The translations under genes were made by a program, and so were the position numbers. From positions 573,531,252 to 573,595,251 of the forward strand of contig NC_081405.1 of NCBI RefSeq assembly GCF_030272615.1: DNA of 64,000 nucleotides. Direction: 5' to 3'. Below, piece after piece: positions 43,670 through 56,220 of this stretch (position 1 is its first letter; each line of letters starts with the position of its first letter). The stretch comes from Cryptomeria japonica. Its lineage: Eukaryota > Streptophyta > Pinopsida > Cupressales > Cupressaceae. A model generated the notes under the pieces. It was not told the DNA's origin. It was given only the letters and a program-made list of their open reading frames with translations, and ran no database searches.

Positions 43670-43840
43670 ATTACTCTGATATGTCTCATTTTTTTGGTTA
43701 AAAGAGATAATTGTATATAACCCTCTCTTTGGCTCCTCAATTTGGTGGTTGAGGCCTTCCCCCCCGCTCCCTAGTCTTCTATAAACTCTTGGTCTATCTT
43801 TATTGGACTCTCGATATCTAATAAAAAAAAAAGTAAAAAT

Positions 43841-44815
43841 TAGTTAAGAAAATAGCACAGCAAGGATAAGCAGATTAGATCTAATGAACAACCTTGTATT
43901 AAAGAATGGCTGAAGAGGCAAAATCAGTGTCCCATTTGTAGGCGGCCAGCAAGGTGGACGTATTGTAGATGGTGTGAAAATTTCTTGTTCGAGCATCTCT
44001 TTAGAATTTGAGTAATAGTTATTATTTTAGAATTCTATTTAAACATTATGTGTCATTGGTAAAATATTTTATATAAGGTTTGTATTTTATTTTTATATAA
44101 AAATAATAAATCAAATTGCATCTTGACAATAATATTAAATTGAATCAAACCCTCATCTTAAATGAAATGAAAATCTAATACATTTTTATTAAACCAAATT
44201 GAACAATACCTTGAACCCTAAAATTAATAATAAAGCAACTTTCATCCTACACTAACACTAAACTGAATTAAATCATAACCCTAAAGGAAATGAAACTCTA
44301 ACTATAACCAATTTGCAAGGAAATATGGTATTCAAATTCACCAATATAGTGTCTTTAATCAAATCATCTCATTTCTAATTAATATGTTCATTATTCCACT
44401 TAATATTATTATTAATAATAATATAATACTAAAGATAATCTTAACTTGGTATAAAAAAGTCAATTTAAATAAACAAATATGAAAATGCAAATTTCTAAGT
44501 GATTGTTTTTTAGTATATATTTCAAATATAACAACATAATACCCTATTCAACATGTTTATATTAAATTAATATTATCATAGTTCTCTTACATGTTTGAGG
44601 GTCATACTGCTCCTAGCACATATTTCTTTAATTTTAAGATATATAGATTATAATATATATATATATATATATTTAGGGATTTTATTTTTTTAATTTAATA
44701 TTTTTAATATTAAAGATGAATGAAAAAATTAAATGACTCCATATACATATATACATATATAGGCATAATCTAAATATCTTAAAGTTAAAGATTAGAGATT
44801 ACTTTAGTGTTGAAT
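43841..44815. other. AT-rich spacer with (TA)n microsatellite
   Basis: No gene is supported. A (TA)n run lies at 44651-44671 and ATACATATATACATATATAG at 44743-44762. Confidence 0.6.
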
Positions 44816-44816
44816 A

Positions 44817-45279
44817 TTCGCCAATGGTAAATTTTTCACGTCGGCGTGGGAAATGGAAAATGTTTTATACCGAATGGGGGTGGCCATGTCGCCAGAACAT
44901 TAACAATTTCCATCAAATTAATGGCCTGATTGCCATATGTTTACTGTAATTAAATATTTCTATGCGAGAATTTCGCCAATACAATATACATTGGAAAACA
45001 CGGTAACTTTAATTTTTTCGCCTACACTCTCTAAGGTTGCTTTGATAGACGACCGTAATTCACCTATAGGCATGTGAAGATTTATTCGCTAGGAGGACCC
45101 AATTTTCTCGACATTTTACCTATGCGTGTCTCCATTCACCCCAACTTTCACCAACTATATTGTATTTGCCAATGATTTGGATGACCCATAATTGCCTCAA
45201 AAATTACATAAGTTGTGTTATAGTTATGTGGGATTCACCAAATATTTGTATACCATATAAAATGCCCACGGAATTCACC
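44817..45279 (+). promoter_or_regulatory. Cluster of TTC(G/A)CC motifs upstream of the hAT-like gene
   Basis: Same-strand hexamers lie at 44817, 44972 and 45017 (TTCGCC), 45059, 45135, 45147, 45234 and 45274 (TTCACC), and 45085 (TTCGCT), plus GTCGCC at 44888. Repeated short subterminal motifs are where hAT transposases are known to bind. The region is also richer in CpG than its neighbours. Confidence 0.5.
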
Positions 45280-45292
45280 ATATAAGGATTGG

Positions 45293-45300
45293 TATAAATA
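45293..45300 (+). promoter_or_regulatory. Candidate TATA box of the hAT-like gene
   Basis: TATAAATA lies 374 bases before the first ATG (45674) of the transposase frame and just after the TTCACC cluster. This distance allows a 5' leader. Confidence 0.4.
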
Positions 45301-45673
45301 CATGCAAAGATCAGATCTATCTCTATACAATCTGGTGGGTTCTAGGATTTGAATTCTGATCAATAGTGAAGTTTCAGACTAAGGAAATTCATTCTTGTTG
45401 ACTGCATTGGTGACTTCTAGTGAACTAAAGGTGAGCGATCATATTTTTGAAGTGTTATAATGCTATTCTGAATTTATCTATATTTGTTTGCATTGTTGAG
45501 TTCATTTTTATTCAGTGGCAACCCATCAGTGCCAAGTGATCAGGTGGGACATTCAGACCTCGGACATCTAGATTGTAGGTCGTAGGGCCAATGAAACATA
45601 TATTATACTTTATAGTCTATTGTTGCTTCTTCGACAAATTGATATTCTTTTGGTAGCCTTTATTTCGTTGGAG

Positions 45674-48290
45674 ATGTCGAATAGGAAGAAGGGTAGGAAA
45701 CCTGATTGTGGGGAAGATCATGAGAGGCCAAGAAAAAGAAGAATGTTATCTTCATACTTTGGCTTTGGAAAAGAGTGTGGTGAAAATTAGGAACGTACAT
45801 CATCACAAGTATAAGTACAAAATTCGCAACCTACATCGCATGTTGAAGATGATGACGAACCTGATATCTCAGATCAGGATGATCTCAAAGAAGATTATTT
45901 GGTAGATGCCCAAGTTAGACGGAATGATATAATTGACTTGGGTGATAATGTCATTGATGATAATGCATGGAAGGGGGAAAGAAAAGCCAGATCAAAAAAG
46001 GATGAACCACAATCAAAAAGGGATTGGGAGTGGGATATTTCAGTGAGGAATTTTCAAATTAATTGGGCATCAAAGTATCCATTCATTGAACCAATGGAGA
46101 ATCCAATTGAAGGCGAGCCTCCAATAGAATGGAAAACAAATGATAGATGGGGTTGAAAAATTAGTGATAAGATGGAAAACAAAGGAGGAATGTAAGCATG
46201 TGAGGAATGACAAAGAGTATTATTTTCATGAGAAAATACAAACGAATCCTGTTGAAGTTAAAGGTTCTATTGAAACTAGTTTTGGAAAAGCAATGCAAAT
46301 AGAACAACTAGAAAAAATTGTTCAGTTAAGCCTTGTTTTTTATATTTTAAGTAGAGGGCGTGCTATGATAGATTTCCCATCAATTAGTGGTTTATTAAAC
46401 TTTTTGAAATTTCCTAACTATCCTAATAGACATTGGTCAATAAATAGTGGATGGGAATGGGCAAGTTGTCTTGCTGAGGTTGAAAAAGAAGATGTAAAGG
46501 AAAAAATAAGAGAGTCAAACTTTGTTTCATTTTCTTTAGACAAAGTTACGGCAGTTGACATACTTCATGGGTATGCATGCATGTTTATACTGTAGAGAGT
46601 CATACTCACCAACCTCATCTACTATCTGTTGCTAAAATGAAGGAGAGTGTGATAGAGGAAAATTTATTTCAAGTAGTAAAGAGAAGTTTAATTGAATATG
46701 GAGGTATGGATGACATGACCATAGCAAAAAAAATTGTTTGTGTTGGAGCAAATGGAGCTTCAGTAATGCAAGGTCATAGGAACGATCTTTGTACAAATAT
46801 TGAAGCTTCATTTGTATGGTACATTACTGCAATTCATTGTATGGCTCACAAAATAAATCTAGCTTTTGGAATTATGAGCAAGTTTGCTTTGGTTAAAACA
46901 ATTGAAATTTTAATCAAAGAGCTCTCCTCACACTTCTGTTAAAGTCCCAAGTGATTTATGGAATTTCAACACTTTGCTGATGGAATAACTGATGGGAACA
47001 AGCTTCTCAAGGATAATGATACCAGATGGATTTCTTTGGATGGTCCAGTGCATTGATTTTTTTCAGAATATCCATCCTTCATTGGACTCTTTCACACAAA
47101 TCGCGACGAATCAGATCAACCAAAATTTCCTAACCTTCTTCCGAGGTTAAGTAATTGAGAGACACTCTTAACTTTAGCATCTCTTCTACCCATGCTAGAG
47201 GAAATGAGGAATATTATGAAGCCTGCCCGAAAAAGAGCTCTGTATATTGCGGAATATGCTACACTACATAAGATGAAATGCATGACCCTCGTCAATGTCT
47301 ACCGAAATCAACCAACACTATCTGATGAAAAATTTCTTAAGTGGCGGACACTAATAGATTTCAACAATCTTGATAACTATTTAGAAATTGGTGTAGACGA
47401 GGAGGTATGAGACAATGTATGGGGAGTTGAGATACCAATGCACTTCTATGCCACGATTGACCCCGAGGAACCAAGAAAGCACCCCAGGAAGCAACTAGCA
47501 AGAATTACAAGGGAATATTTCGACAAGATTGTTGAGACTGCAACTACTTCTGTGAAGAAAATTGCATATAATATTTCCTCACAAATTAGAAGCAAATTCG
47601 CTCCTAAAAACCTACTTGAAGCCATCTCTATTGTGTTTCCTCATTATTGGAGCCTCAACATTGCAATTGATTTTCAAATTAAGCTACTAATTTTGATAAA
47701 ATAATTTTGCATATTCAAAGAATTGAATGGAGTAACTATAAATGGAATATTAGAGAAAACTCATCTTGAGAGAAATCATCTCATTTTGCATACATTATGA
47801 GAGAAAATATGGCAAAATGGAGAACCCCTGCGAAGAGGGATCAGTAACAAGGCTTTGGAAAATTATAGCTGAGAACGCAATGTTGCTTGATTCAATGCTA
47901 GAATATTTGAAGCTTTCTGATTTATGTCTTACCATGATATTGGGTTTGGTGGAAGATGAGAGAGTTTTCAGTGCTTTGGGGTTCCTAAAATAAAAGCTAA
48001 GAAACAAACTAGACAAAAATCTGGAAAATTGCTTGAGGCTCTATAAATCTAGGTATGATGTCCACACGTTTCCTTATGCTTAGGCACTGCAAATCTGGAG
48101 GTCCAAACGTGAAAGAAGAGGTTTGGGAAACACTTCAAACCAAAGTGCCAGTGGGAATATTGAATCATGTACTAGACCTACTGGTAGCATTGAGATGCAG
48201 TTCAATGAAGGTATGCAAACTCAGAGTGAAGAAACCACAGACAAGAATCAAGAAAGCTCTGAATTTGATGAGGATGAATGGAAACTGTAA
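45674..48290 (+). pseudogene. hAT-like transposase (DUF4371/ZNF862-like), decayed
   Basis: This is a DNA-transposon-derived protein of the hAT superfamily. The N-terminus (45674-46156, ATG in MSNRKKGRKPDCGED) is charged and contains RNFQINWASKYPFIEP. After a frameshift, 46200-46560 holds VKEKIRESNFVSFSLDKVTA. After another, 46577-46940 reads VESHTHQPHLLSVAKMKESV, IVCVGANGASVMQGHRND and AIHCMAHKINLAF, the diagnostic block with Asp/Asn-Gly-Ala and CMAH. DNDTRWISLDGP follows near 47015, then RALYIAEYATLHKM (47237-47278). The C-terminal dimerisation piece is GLVEDERVFSALGFLK (47944-47991). Four or five frameshifts and stops make it dead. No terminal inverted repeats were located. Confidence 0.8.
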
Positions 48291-49540
48291 GAGATTGATA
48301 TTTATTAATCTTATTATTGTATCTCATCATTCATATTACAAAATCATATTAATTTTTGCAATTAGAATTTAATATTGATTTGTAATTGTATTTTTCAACT
48401 TTCTATTTCCAGATTTAAAATAGCATAATAAAAGACCATAATGTGTTTATTGATACATAGATGTTTATTGTTTATTTAGACATGTTTGAGTCTCAAATCT
48501 GTGTGATACATTTCAGAACCATATGATACAATTCATTCAATAGTAATACACATGTCGATAACTTAGGTTTTCATTAATTCTTTCAAAGTATAGCCATATG
48601 ATATAATTCATTCAATAGTAATACACAAATCTATGTGATTCTCCATGCAAAACCAACCTCCCTTGATACAATTCCTTCAATAGTAATACATTTCAGAACC
48701 ATGTCTGACATTGTAACATGTCAAGAAATTAGATTTTCATTAATTCTTTCAAAATATAGCCATATGATATAATTCATTCAATAGTAATACACCAATTTGT
48801 GTGATTCTCCATGCAAATTGCAAAAGTGAATACAAAGTTTCAGAACCCTTTACAAATGACCTTAAATTCCCTTTTATAGAAACAAGAGAGCAACAACAAC
48901 TCTTGTCAGATTCTCCAATGTCCATGCAAAAGTGAATACAAAGTTTCAAAACCCTTTGCAAATGACCTGAATTCCCTTTTATAGAAACAATGGAGCAACA
49001 ACAGCTTCAGTTCAAATTGTAAGTTTGAAACATGTGAAGACTCAACACCAAAATCACAAACTCAACATAGATTTACATGGCCATTAAAGGCCGGATTAGC
49101 AATTTAACAACTGCTACATGTCTAATGTCTCCTATTCAAAAAACAAAGTTAAAAATTAAATATAGATAATAACAGTGCCTAAAACCTAGTAATCAGAAAT
49201 AGAGAAATGCATAAATGTTAAAGTGTGGGAGAATTTGAGAATACAAATTTACTGGCTGAAGTTTTGCACTGTGCTTCATAGATTCATAGGTTGGATTACC
49301 AAATTAGCAATAGGAAGTGCTGAGTTTTTCCTATTCACAAAATAGAGTTATTTCAAGCGATGCCAAATTCCAAACAAGAAAAAACATAAAACCTTGAAAT
49401 TAAGAGTAAAAGAAGAAAATTGTGCAATACATACTATGATTCTTAAGATTTATGTGCCAGTTTTTGTAGGGTGCTCCATTCTTCATCTAATGGAAGGTCA
49501 ATATTCTGTAAACTATGGAAAGTCAACTGCAACTTCATCA
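48291..49540. repeat. Spacer with two tandemly duplicated blocks
   Basis: The block TTAATTCTTTCAAAGTATAG to GATTCTCCATGCAAA occurs at about 48572-48650 and again at 48738-48815. A second block, GTGAATACAAAGTTTCAGAA to AGCAACAACA, occurs at about 48827-48900 and again at 48932-49003. No coding frame is convincing here. Confidence 0.7.
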
Positions 49541-49544
49541 ACAA

Positions 49545-52500
49545 TCAATATTTAGAAGATTGACTTGACATCACTGTTTCATCCAATAATGAATTAAGAG
49601 TTGTAAATGGTTGGATGAATTCCATAAATCTTTGGGGAGTTGTGTCCTTAGGAAGCAAGTCTAAATCAGGCTTCATTTTTATCTCCATGCTTTTTTTGTA
49701 AGTTTCCTTTCCAATGAATTTATTTGATGGGTCAACGGTCTTAGGCAAACCAAGTTTAATCAAATTATTTTTCTTTTCTTGCAGCTTCAATAACTTTTTG
49801 CCACATTTTTCCATAACTTCTGATGTTTCCCTTAGTTTTTAGCATTTTTGAATGATAGATGATGTCTTAACTATGGCATCAATGTGGCTCTTAATTCCCT
49901 TGGATTCCAAGTAGTTGTCACTAGTACTGTAGAATACTTGCAGAATATGTTTTGTGATATCCTCTTTTGAATAAACATGTATGCTCTTCTCAAATTGCCC
50001 TTTGATTTTCATATAAATTACTCTCAGACTTTCATTCAATTCAAACCATTCACACAACTTTTCACTCCTCTGCATTATTTGCCACCAAATGTTTTCTTGT
50101 ATATACTTTGTTGTATTTTCCATATTATCTTTCAATCTATCCTTTAAAGTTTTTATTTTATCATTTGCATTGTGCAGGTCTTCTTTCATTTGTGCACATT
50201 TTTTTCTTTCTTCCTCTACTTCCTCTTGCAAATGTTTTTCTTTTTCCTTCCCATGATCCAATAGGTCTTGTATTTTTCTTATTTCAACAGCAATAGACTC
50301 ATAACTTTTGTATAATTTTTGAAAACTGGCTCTTTCCTCATCAATTTTTTTACTACTTTTAGCTAGTTTTTCTCTAAGGTCCTTCAATTTTACATCCATC
50401 TTCTCCTGCTCTGCAATTTCTACTACAGAGCCTGAATTTTTTATCCTTTTCTGTAAATCATTGCACTTGTTATTTGCTGCTTTCCTCCTTGATTTTTTGT
50501 TTGCCAGGTCTGCCTGTAACTTTTCTATTTGTTTCTCTAGTTTATTTTTTTCTCTCTCCACCTTTAGCAATGAAGTGTAGACCACTTTGTTAGTCCTTTT
50601 TGGCACACTAATTTTGTCCACATTATGTACTTTGAAAAAATCCATTTGGAGGGTGCTAACTTGAAATTTAGAGGCATCTATCTGACTATGTGGTGGATTT
50701 TTATCTTAGTTGGGGTCGGGGGCATAACAACCATGAACTCCATCATATCTTTCTGTGGGTCATATGTTGGAAATACCTTGTTCCTTGTAGGTTGTTCATC
50801 TAAAACTTCAGTCAGGGCAACCCTATGAAATGCTTTCTTTTTTTCTTTATTTGCTTTTGTTTGTGTTCATATTTTTTATAGTAATCACAAAATTGAAAAT
50901 ATGGGCTTGCTAAAGAAATTGAATGTTTGAAAGGTGACATAGGAATAACAGAGGCTCTAGTTCCACTTATGCCCGTGGTTTTAACTAATGCTTGACTAGG
51001 ATTGCCAACAACAATTCTTGATCCTGTCCAACTCCCACTGACGCTTTCATATGTAGTTTTCGTAATCTTTTGAGGTGTGTGATTTGAAGCTACAAATGAT
51101 TGTTTTGTAGTATCAGTGGCACTTGATATAGGATTCTGAATAGTATGAGTATCTACCACTAGTGGCCTCTTGCGAGAGATATTTTATTGTAGCCCTTGTC
51201 CAACAGCAAGATAACTAGTATCAGTAGTAGTACCCATGCCAACCCCACCAATCACAATGACACTTGACTAAACAATAATGGGAATATTGTCCCCAGATTC
51301 CCCACCTATGGAAGTGGCACTTGATTCACCACCAATGGGAATACTATGATGTGGTGGTGGTTGTGGATTTGAACCTAAAACAAATGTAGGTGGACCCTGA
51401 GGGTAATGAGTAGTACCTATCCATGATGAATTTGAAGAATCAAGTCCAATGACATTTTTAACAGGAGCTTTTGATTTTGAATCTGATGGAAGTTGTACCT
51501 AAAGTGGATACCAAATGCCCTCTCCTCTGGGACCTAGACCACAACCTTTAAAACCCATTTTTTCCATAGTGCTTGCCCCTTTTCTATATTTTTCTTTCAT
51601 GGACTCATTGACTCCACCTAATATTTTAGGGACCGTAGTAGTTGTTGGAGTGGGCTCAACCTCATACTCATCATCATCTTCACTCTTGTCATATGTTGTT
51701 ATCGGATGCTCCATATTCCACAATTTTCTAAACTCTTCATCCTCGTCGATGGTCTCAAATTCTGCACTGGTCTTTGGTTCACTGAGATTCTTCCTCATAG
51801 TCCAAAAATCATTTATTTTGGTTTGAGTCCAAAAACTATTTTTACATTCTTTTAGAATTGATTTGGGAATAGATTTGTTAGATGGATTAGCATATTTTTG
51901 GTAGAAATTGTAGGAACTCCTATTTTGGACGCCCTAGCCCTCCTCTATTGTCCTATGTTTGTGCAATGCCATAATTTGTGATGAAATTTCTTCTGTTGAA
52001 ATGTTATTGTCAGTTGCAATTTTCTCCATCTCTTTTTTTACCTCATCCCAGGAGTCCATGTTTCTAAGATCATACTGCTAGAGACCCTCATCACCAAAGT
52101 TCAAAAGTGTCAAAAAATCATGTGCCACATTGAATGCTTTTCTCTCAAATGTGAACCCTCCACATGTGAAAGGCAAGGAAGGAAATATGCTCTTCTTTTG
52201 CTGACCATGGAAGTGCCTATCTATGCTCTCCAATTGCCGTACATACTCCAATGCAAATACCCTCTCTGTCACATGTATTGGAAGTGTGTATGGTTTTAGA
52301 GCCGATCCGTAAAACATTAACACAGTGAATTCTTTCATGAAGAACCAGTCATCCTATTCTATTTGACTTTCGAGTTGAATGCAATCTCTACAAGATACAG
52401 GCAACCTAGGCATTGGAGTGCTTGTAATTTCATTATACATTGATGCCAAAAAGAAGTCTACAAAATGGTTGTAGTTCTTTCTGTTATCATGCATCTTTAT

Positions 52501-53429
52501 CTTTGGCGTCCATTCATATATTGGACACTTTGTTCTATTCTGAGTCTTCTCATCAATTTTATAGTTCACAATTTGAAGATTGTTGATCTCAAATATTGCA
52601 CAATACTTGGATAGAAGGAGATAGCACAAGTAGGAAGAGAACCTAAATGTCTTATAGGAACCTTTTTTGATCATTAGTAGTTGTTTTTGCATGGATTGAA
52701 CAATGTGCTCAATAAAATTATCTTACTGGCTAACCTACACAATGGATATTATAAATCATTTCAAGAAGGCTTGCACCCACTTCCCTATCATTTTCCCTTC
52801 CTAGGGAAAATGACAGCAAGGAAATAGTATCCCCAACCCATGAAACAAAAATGTTAGAATCATAAAGAGGCTTATGATTCTGATCCAACAGAATACCACT
52901 CTTTATTAGAGCTTTGATAAATGAATCTCTGTGACTTGGATCAAGACTCTCATAATTCTCTACTAGCTTTCCTAGGTCAATTTGGACATTTGAGTTTTGG
53001 GCTTCAAATCCTAGGTTCAACAAATGAGCAAATTCTCCCTCATTTATGGATAGAATTTCCTCTTTTGTATTTTTATTGACAAATGTTTTTTATCTTCATA
53101 ATAATTTTCGATGCAGACCATGACAAAATCAGGGCAAGGGAATACTTTAGTTAACAACCATGCTTCCCAATCCAACATCCCACGATGCAATTTTATTTTT
53201 TCTTTATTTTAACATTGGGTTGAAAATGGTAAATTTTGCCCTAGATGCATCTGCTGCCTTATTAGAAATGCATGTCTAATATCTATGATATGCTTTTCAC
53301 TATGGATAGCAGGGTTATAAATATCATGGTATTCATCAGTGAAACCTAGTGTTTTAACTAGTTTGGTTAGGTACATTTGGTTTTGCACTTGACTTCCTGT
53401 CGGACTACTGCTTCTAATTTTCCCCATCA
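49545..53429 (-). pseudogene. Unrecognised multi-part gene with G-patch and coiled coil (broken)
   Basis: Reading leftward from ATG at 53427, the pieces are: MGKIRSSSPTGSQVQNQMYL with HAFLIRQQMHLGQNLPF (53209-53427); after a frameshift an all-helical-looking part with VENYESLDPSHRDSFIKALI (52730-53050); a globular part (52078-52692) with FALEYVRQLESIDRHF; an acidic part; and a G-patch near 51499-51580, with STMEKMGFKGCGLGPRGEGI. A Ser/Thr/Pro-rich linker (50812-51490) and a long coiled coil (49839-50645) follow, ending at 49545. G-patches bring proteins to RNA or RNA helicases and also occur in some retroelement proteases. From 52692 to 50812 the frame is constant with about six stops. The layout recalls uncharacterised repeat-associated plant proteins, which I could not check. 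Confidence 0.6.
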
Positions 53430-53531
53430 CTGTTATTGTTAATCATTCAAAATAATGCTAGATAAAAACTTGAAAATGCATATTTAAACACTAGGAATAA
53501 ATTCCTTGGGCAAGACTGGAGGTTTTCTTAC
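53430..53531 (-). other. Candidate 5'UTR intron of the G-patch gene
   Basis: On the minus strand, ACCGAG is followed by GTAAGAAA (donor at 53531), and 102 bases later comes AACAATAACAG (acceptor ending 53430), two bases before the first ATG. GT-AG borders, an AT-rich body and the position just before the start codon fit a 5'UTR intron. This is a computed-by-eye prediction without transcript support. Confidence 0.4.
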
Positions 53532-53997
53532 CTCGGTTCTTTCCTACCAGTGCCCACACTGAATCGAGGTGTAACTCTTTAAATTTAATAAAATTTTGGC
53601 TAAGGCCTATTACCTATCAAAAGAAAAGAACCTGAAAAATGCTAACACTCAAATTGGACCATCAGATTAAAAAAAGAAAAAAAGGCGGGATGTAGGTGTT
53701 CTAGATTTTACCCAAAATTTCTATTTAACTAGATTGGCACAGACAGTCTCTATTGCAAATTATATTCCTCAATCTAGTAGCTGTTTCTGAATCTCCCCCG
53801 ATTTACTCGTTTGTCCATGAAATGAAATTATGATTTATGAGTCTCTTATTTTGAAAAGTCTGAAAAGTACAAAATTAATACGTAAAGGGCAAAATATCTA
53901 GAATCATGTTGTAATTTTATTAATTATTATTAATAAATATTCAATGCCGAAGGATAAAACATCCATTACTTCAGCCTAAATTTTGAGGACATTAAAT
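53532..53997. other. Upstream region of the G-patch gene
   Basis: No further gene is visible. It may hold the promoter and 5' exon of the minus-strand gene. A clear TATA box was not found. Confidence 0.4.
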
Positions 53998-54738
53998 GTA
54001 AAACGTTCAATTTTGAGCGAAGTTCTCAAAAATGTGTTCACTTCCCACATTTGAGCTGAAATCCACCCTAAGCCATTGATCTTTGCTCATCCAATGGACG
54101 ATGGTACCTATTGTCAGATGTCATGGGTCCCATGACTTCTGCCATTTTTTGGGCACATCACCATACTCGTGTCACTTTTCGGGACTCTTTTTTAAGTTTG
54201 TTTAATCATTTTAAACTTCTGCCCAAAAAAAAGCTTTATACACTTAATTATATTTAATAAAATTTAAAACATTCAATTCTGAGCAAAGTTCTCACAAATG
54301 TTTTCACTTCCCACATTTGGGCTGAAATCCACCCTAAGCCATTGATCTTTTCTCATCCAACGGACAATGGTACCTATTGTCAGATGTCATGGGTCCCATG
54401 ATTTCTACCATTTTTCGAACATGCTACCATACTCGCGTCACTTTTTGGGACTAATTTTTAAATGTTTAATCATTTTAAACTTCCACCCGAAAAAGAGCTT
54501 TATAGACTTAAATATATTTAATTAAATTTAAAAGGTTCAATTCCGGGCGAATTTCTCACAAATGTGTTCACTTCCCACATTCGGGCTGAAATCCACCCTA
54601 AGTCATTGATCTTTGCTCATCCAACGACCGATGGTACTTGTTGTCAGATATCGTGGGTCCCATGACTTCTGCCATTTTTCGGGCACGTGACCATACTCAT
54701 GTTACTTTTCGGGACTATTTTTTAAGTCTGTTTAATCA
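53998..54738 (+). repeat. Tandem array, ~265-bp unit, 2.8 copies before copia-3
   Basis: The unit start TTCAATT..GAGC lies at 54006, 54272 and 54536, giving periods of 266 and 264. Each unit contains TTCACTTCCCACATT, CCACCCTAAG, CATTGATCTT, ACGATGGTAC and TTTTCGGGACT. The third copy is cut at 54738 by the truncated copia-3. A fourth, partial copy lies at 59750-59814. Confidence 0.9.
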
Positions 54739-55340
54739 TGATGGGACTGAGACAGAGGAAGTTGTATATGTGGCTATCAAAGATGGATCAGACGAAGAAA
54801 GGTATGAAGAAAAATCCTTAATATCACAAATAAATAATAATGTTTCTTGGATCATAGAGAGTGGATGCTCACATCACATGACAAGTGATAAACACAAGTT
54901 TGTTAAATTAGAAGATTATGATGGAGGTTATGTAAGATTTGGTAATGATGCACCATGCCTTGTGAATGGTAAAGGATCTATCACACTTCTTGACAATGCT
55001 AAATGTGATGATGTATATTGGGTTGAAGGTCTGAAATAGAATTTGTTGAGTGTAGCACAACTAAACAATATAGGATACCGAATAGAATTTTAGAAAGGAA
55101 TTGTCAAAGTTCATGACAAACATCGAAAGTTAGCTACTACTAGGACTCAAACAAGAGGTAATACATTTCATCTTGACTCAACTCGGAACAATTGTCTGTA
55201 TGCAAAAATAGAAGATACATGGTTATGGCATAAAAGGTTTGGTCATGTAAATTTTGATAACCTAATCAAAATAAGTAAGAAGCACCGAGTAAGAGGTCTA
55301 CCGAGCTTGGAAAAACCTAAGAATGTGCAATATGCTGAGG
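54739..55340 (+). pseudogene. copia-3 gag end, protease and pre-integrase domain
   Basis: One frame runs 54743-55330 with stops at 55037 and 55091. VSWIIESGCSHHMTSDKHKF (54841-54900) is the protease active site, with Glu in place of the catalytic Asp (E-S-G). DTWLWHKRFGHVNFDNLIKI (about 55208-55267) is the GAG-pre-integrase domain. The frame shifts near 55335, before CQMGKM. Confidence 0.8.
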
Positions 55341-56220
55341 ATGCCAAATGGGTAAGATGACAAAATCAAGCTTTACAAGTAAGTCTTACACTTCTAAAGG
55401 AATTTTAGATCATGCACACACTAATCTTTGTGGTCCTATGAAAGTTCAAAGCTATTATAGTGATAAATACTTCATATTATTTGTGGATAATTACTCAAGG
55501 ATGATGTCAGTTATGTTTTTAAAAGAGAAATCAGAAGCCTTTCAAATGTTCAAATGGTATAAGGAAAGAGTTGAAAATGAAATAGGAAGACAGTTGAAGT
55601 GTCTAAGATCTGACAGAGGAGGAGAGTTCATTTCAAATGAATTTAACTTATTTTGCAATGATCATGGTATAAAAAGACAAGTGTTTGCACCGAGAACACC
55701 ACATCAAAATGGGATAGCTGAAAGAAGAAATAGATCAATTGTAGATTGTGTCAGAACCTTGATGATAGAAAAGAGAGTACCTCAAATATTTTGGAGAGAA
55801 GCAATAAGCACTATAGTTTACACCCTGAACTGAGTACAATTGAAGAAAGGAACTATGAAGACACCATATGAAATCTAGCATGACAAGAAACCAAATGTAA
55901 GTTATTTTAAAATATTTGGAAGTAGATGTTATGTTCACAAAGATGACAGAAATGGAAAATTTGATCATAAAAGCGAGGAAGGAACATTTCTTAGTTATTC
56001 CTCTAGGAGTAAAGCATTTAAATGTCTGATCAAATCATCTAACAAATTAGTGGAAAGTGCAAATGTGAAAATTGATGAATTTGTAGAAAGGAATGATGAA
56101 GGAAAATCCAAAGAACCAGAAGATTATGAAAAGTTTGTATATGTACAACTGAGAAGTCTAACCGAGAAAGCTGATGAAGAAAATACTCAGTTACCAAGTG
56201 ATTAATAAGATCATACAGAG
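55340..56220 (+). pseudogene. copia-3 integrase
   Basis: CQMGKMTKSSF opens the domain. HTNLCGPMKVQSYY (55414-55455) has Asn at the first catalytic position, as in copia-2. YFILFVDNYSRM is the next strand, and CLRSDRGGEF (55597-55630) and NGIAERRNRS (55708-55740) contain the remaining core residues. The C-terminal YFKIFGSRCYVHKDDRNGKF follows (55899-55960). The frame is shared with RT. Stops after TLN and in the spacer break it. Confidence 0.8.

Larger units (their letters stand above)
37704..43830 (+). mobile_element. LINE-B: near full-length L1-type LINE
   Basis: The element has a 5' leader (37704-37965), ORF1 (37966-39663), ORF2 (39629-43669), a short 3' region and an A-rich end at about 43822-43832. 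AAGTAAAAAT occurs at 37694-37703 and again at 43831-43840, a plausible ten-base target duplication given its A-rich nature. Its endonuclease and RT are typical of plant L1-type LINEs, with no RNase H. It lies head-to-head with LINE-C. Confidence 0.85.

Noticed and set aside
44651-44671. TA microsatellite as an origin or promoter
   Set aside because: A simple (TA)n run with no gene downstream in reach; left as a microsatellite.
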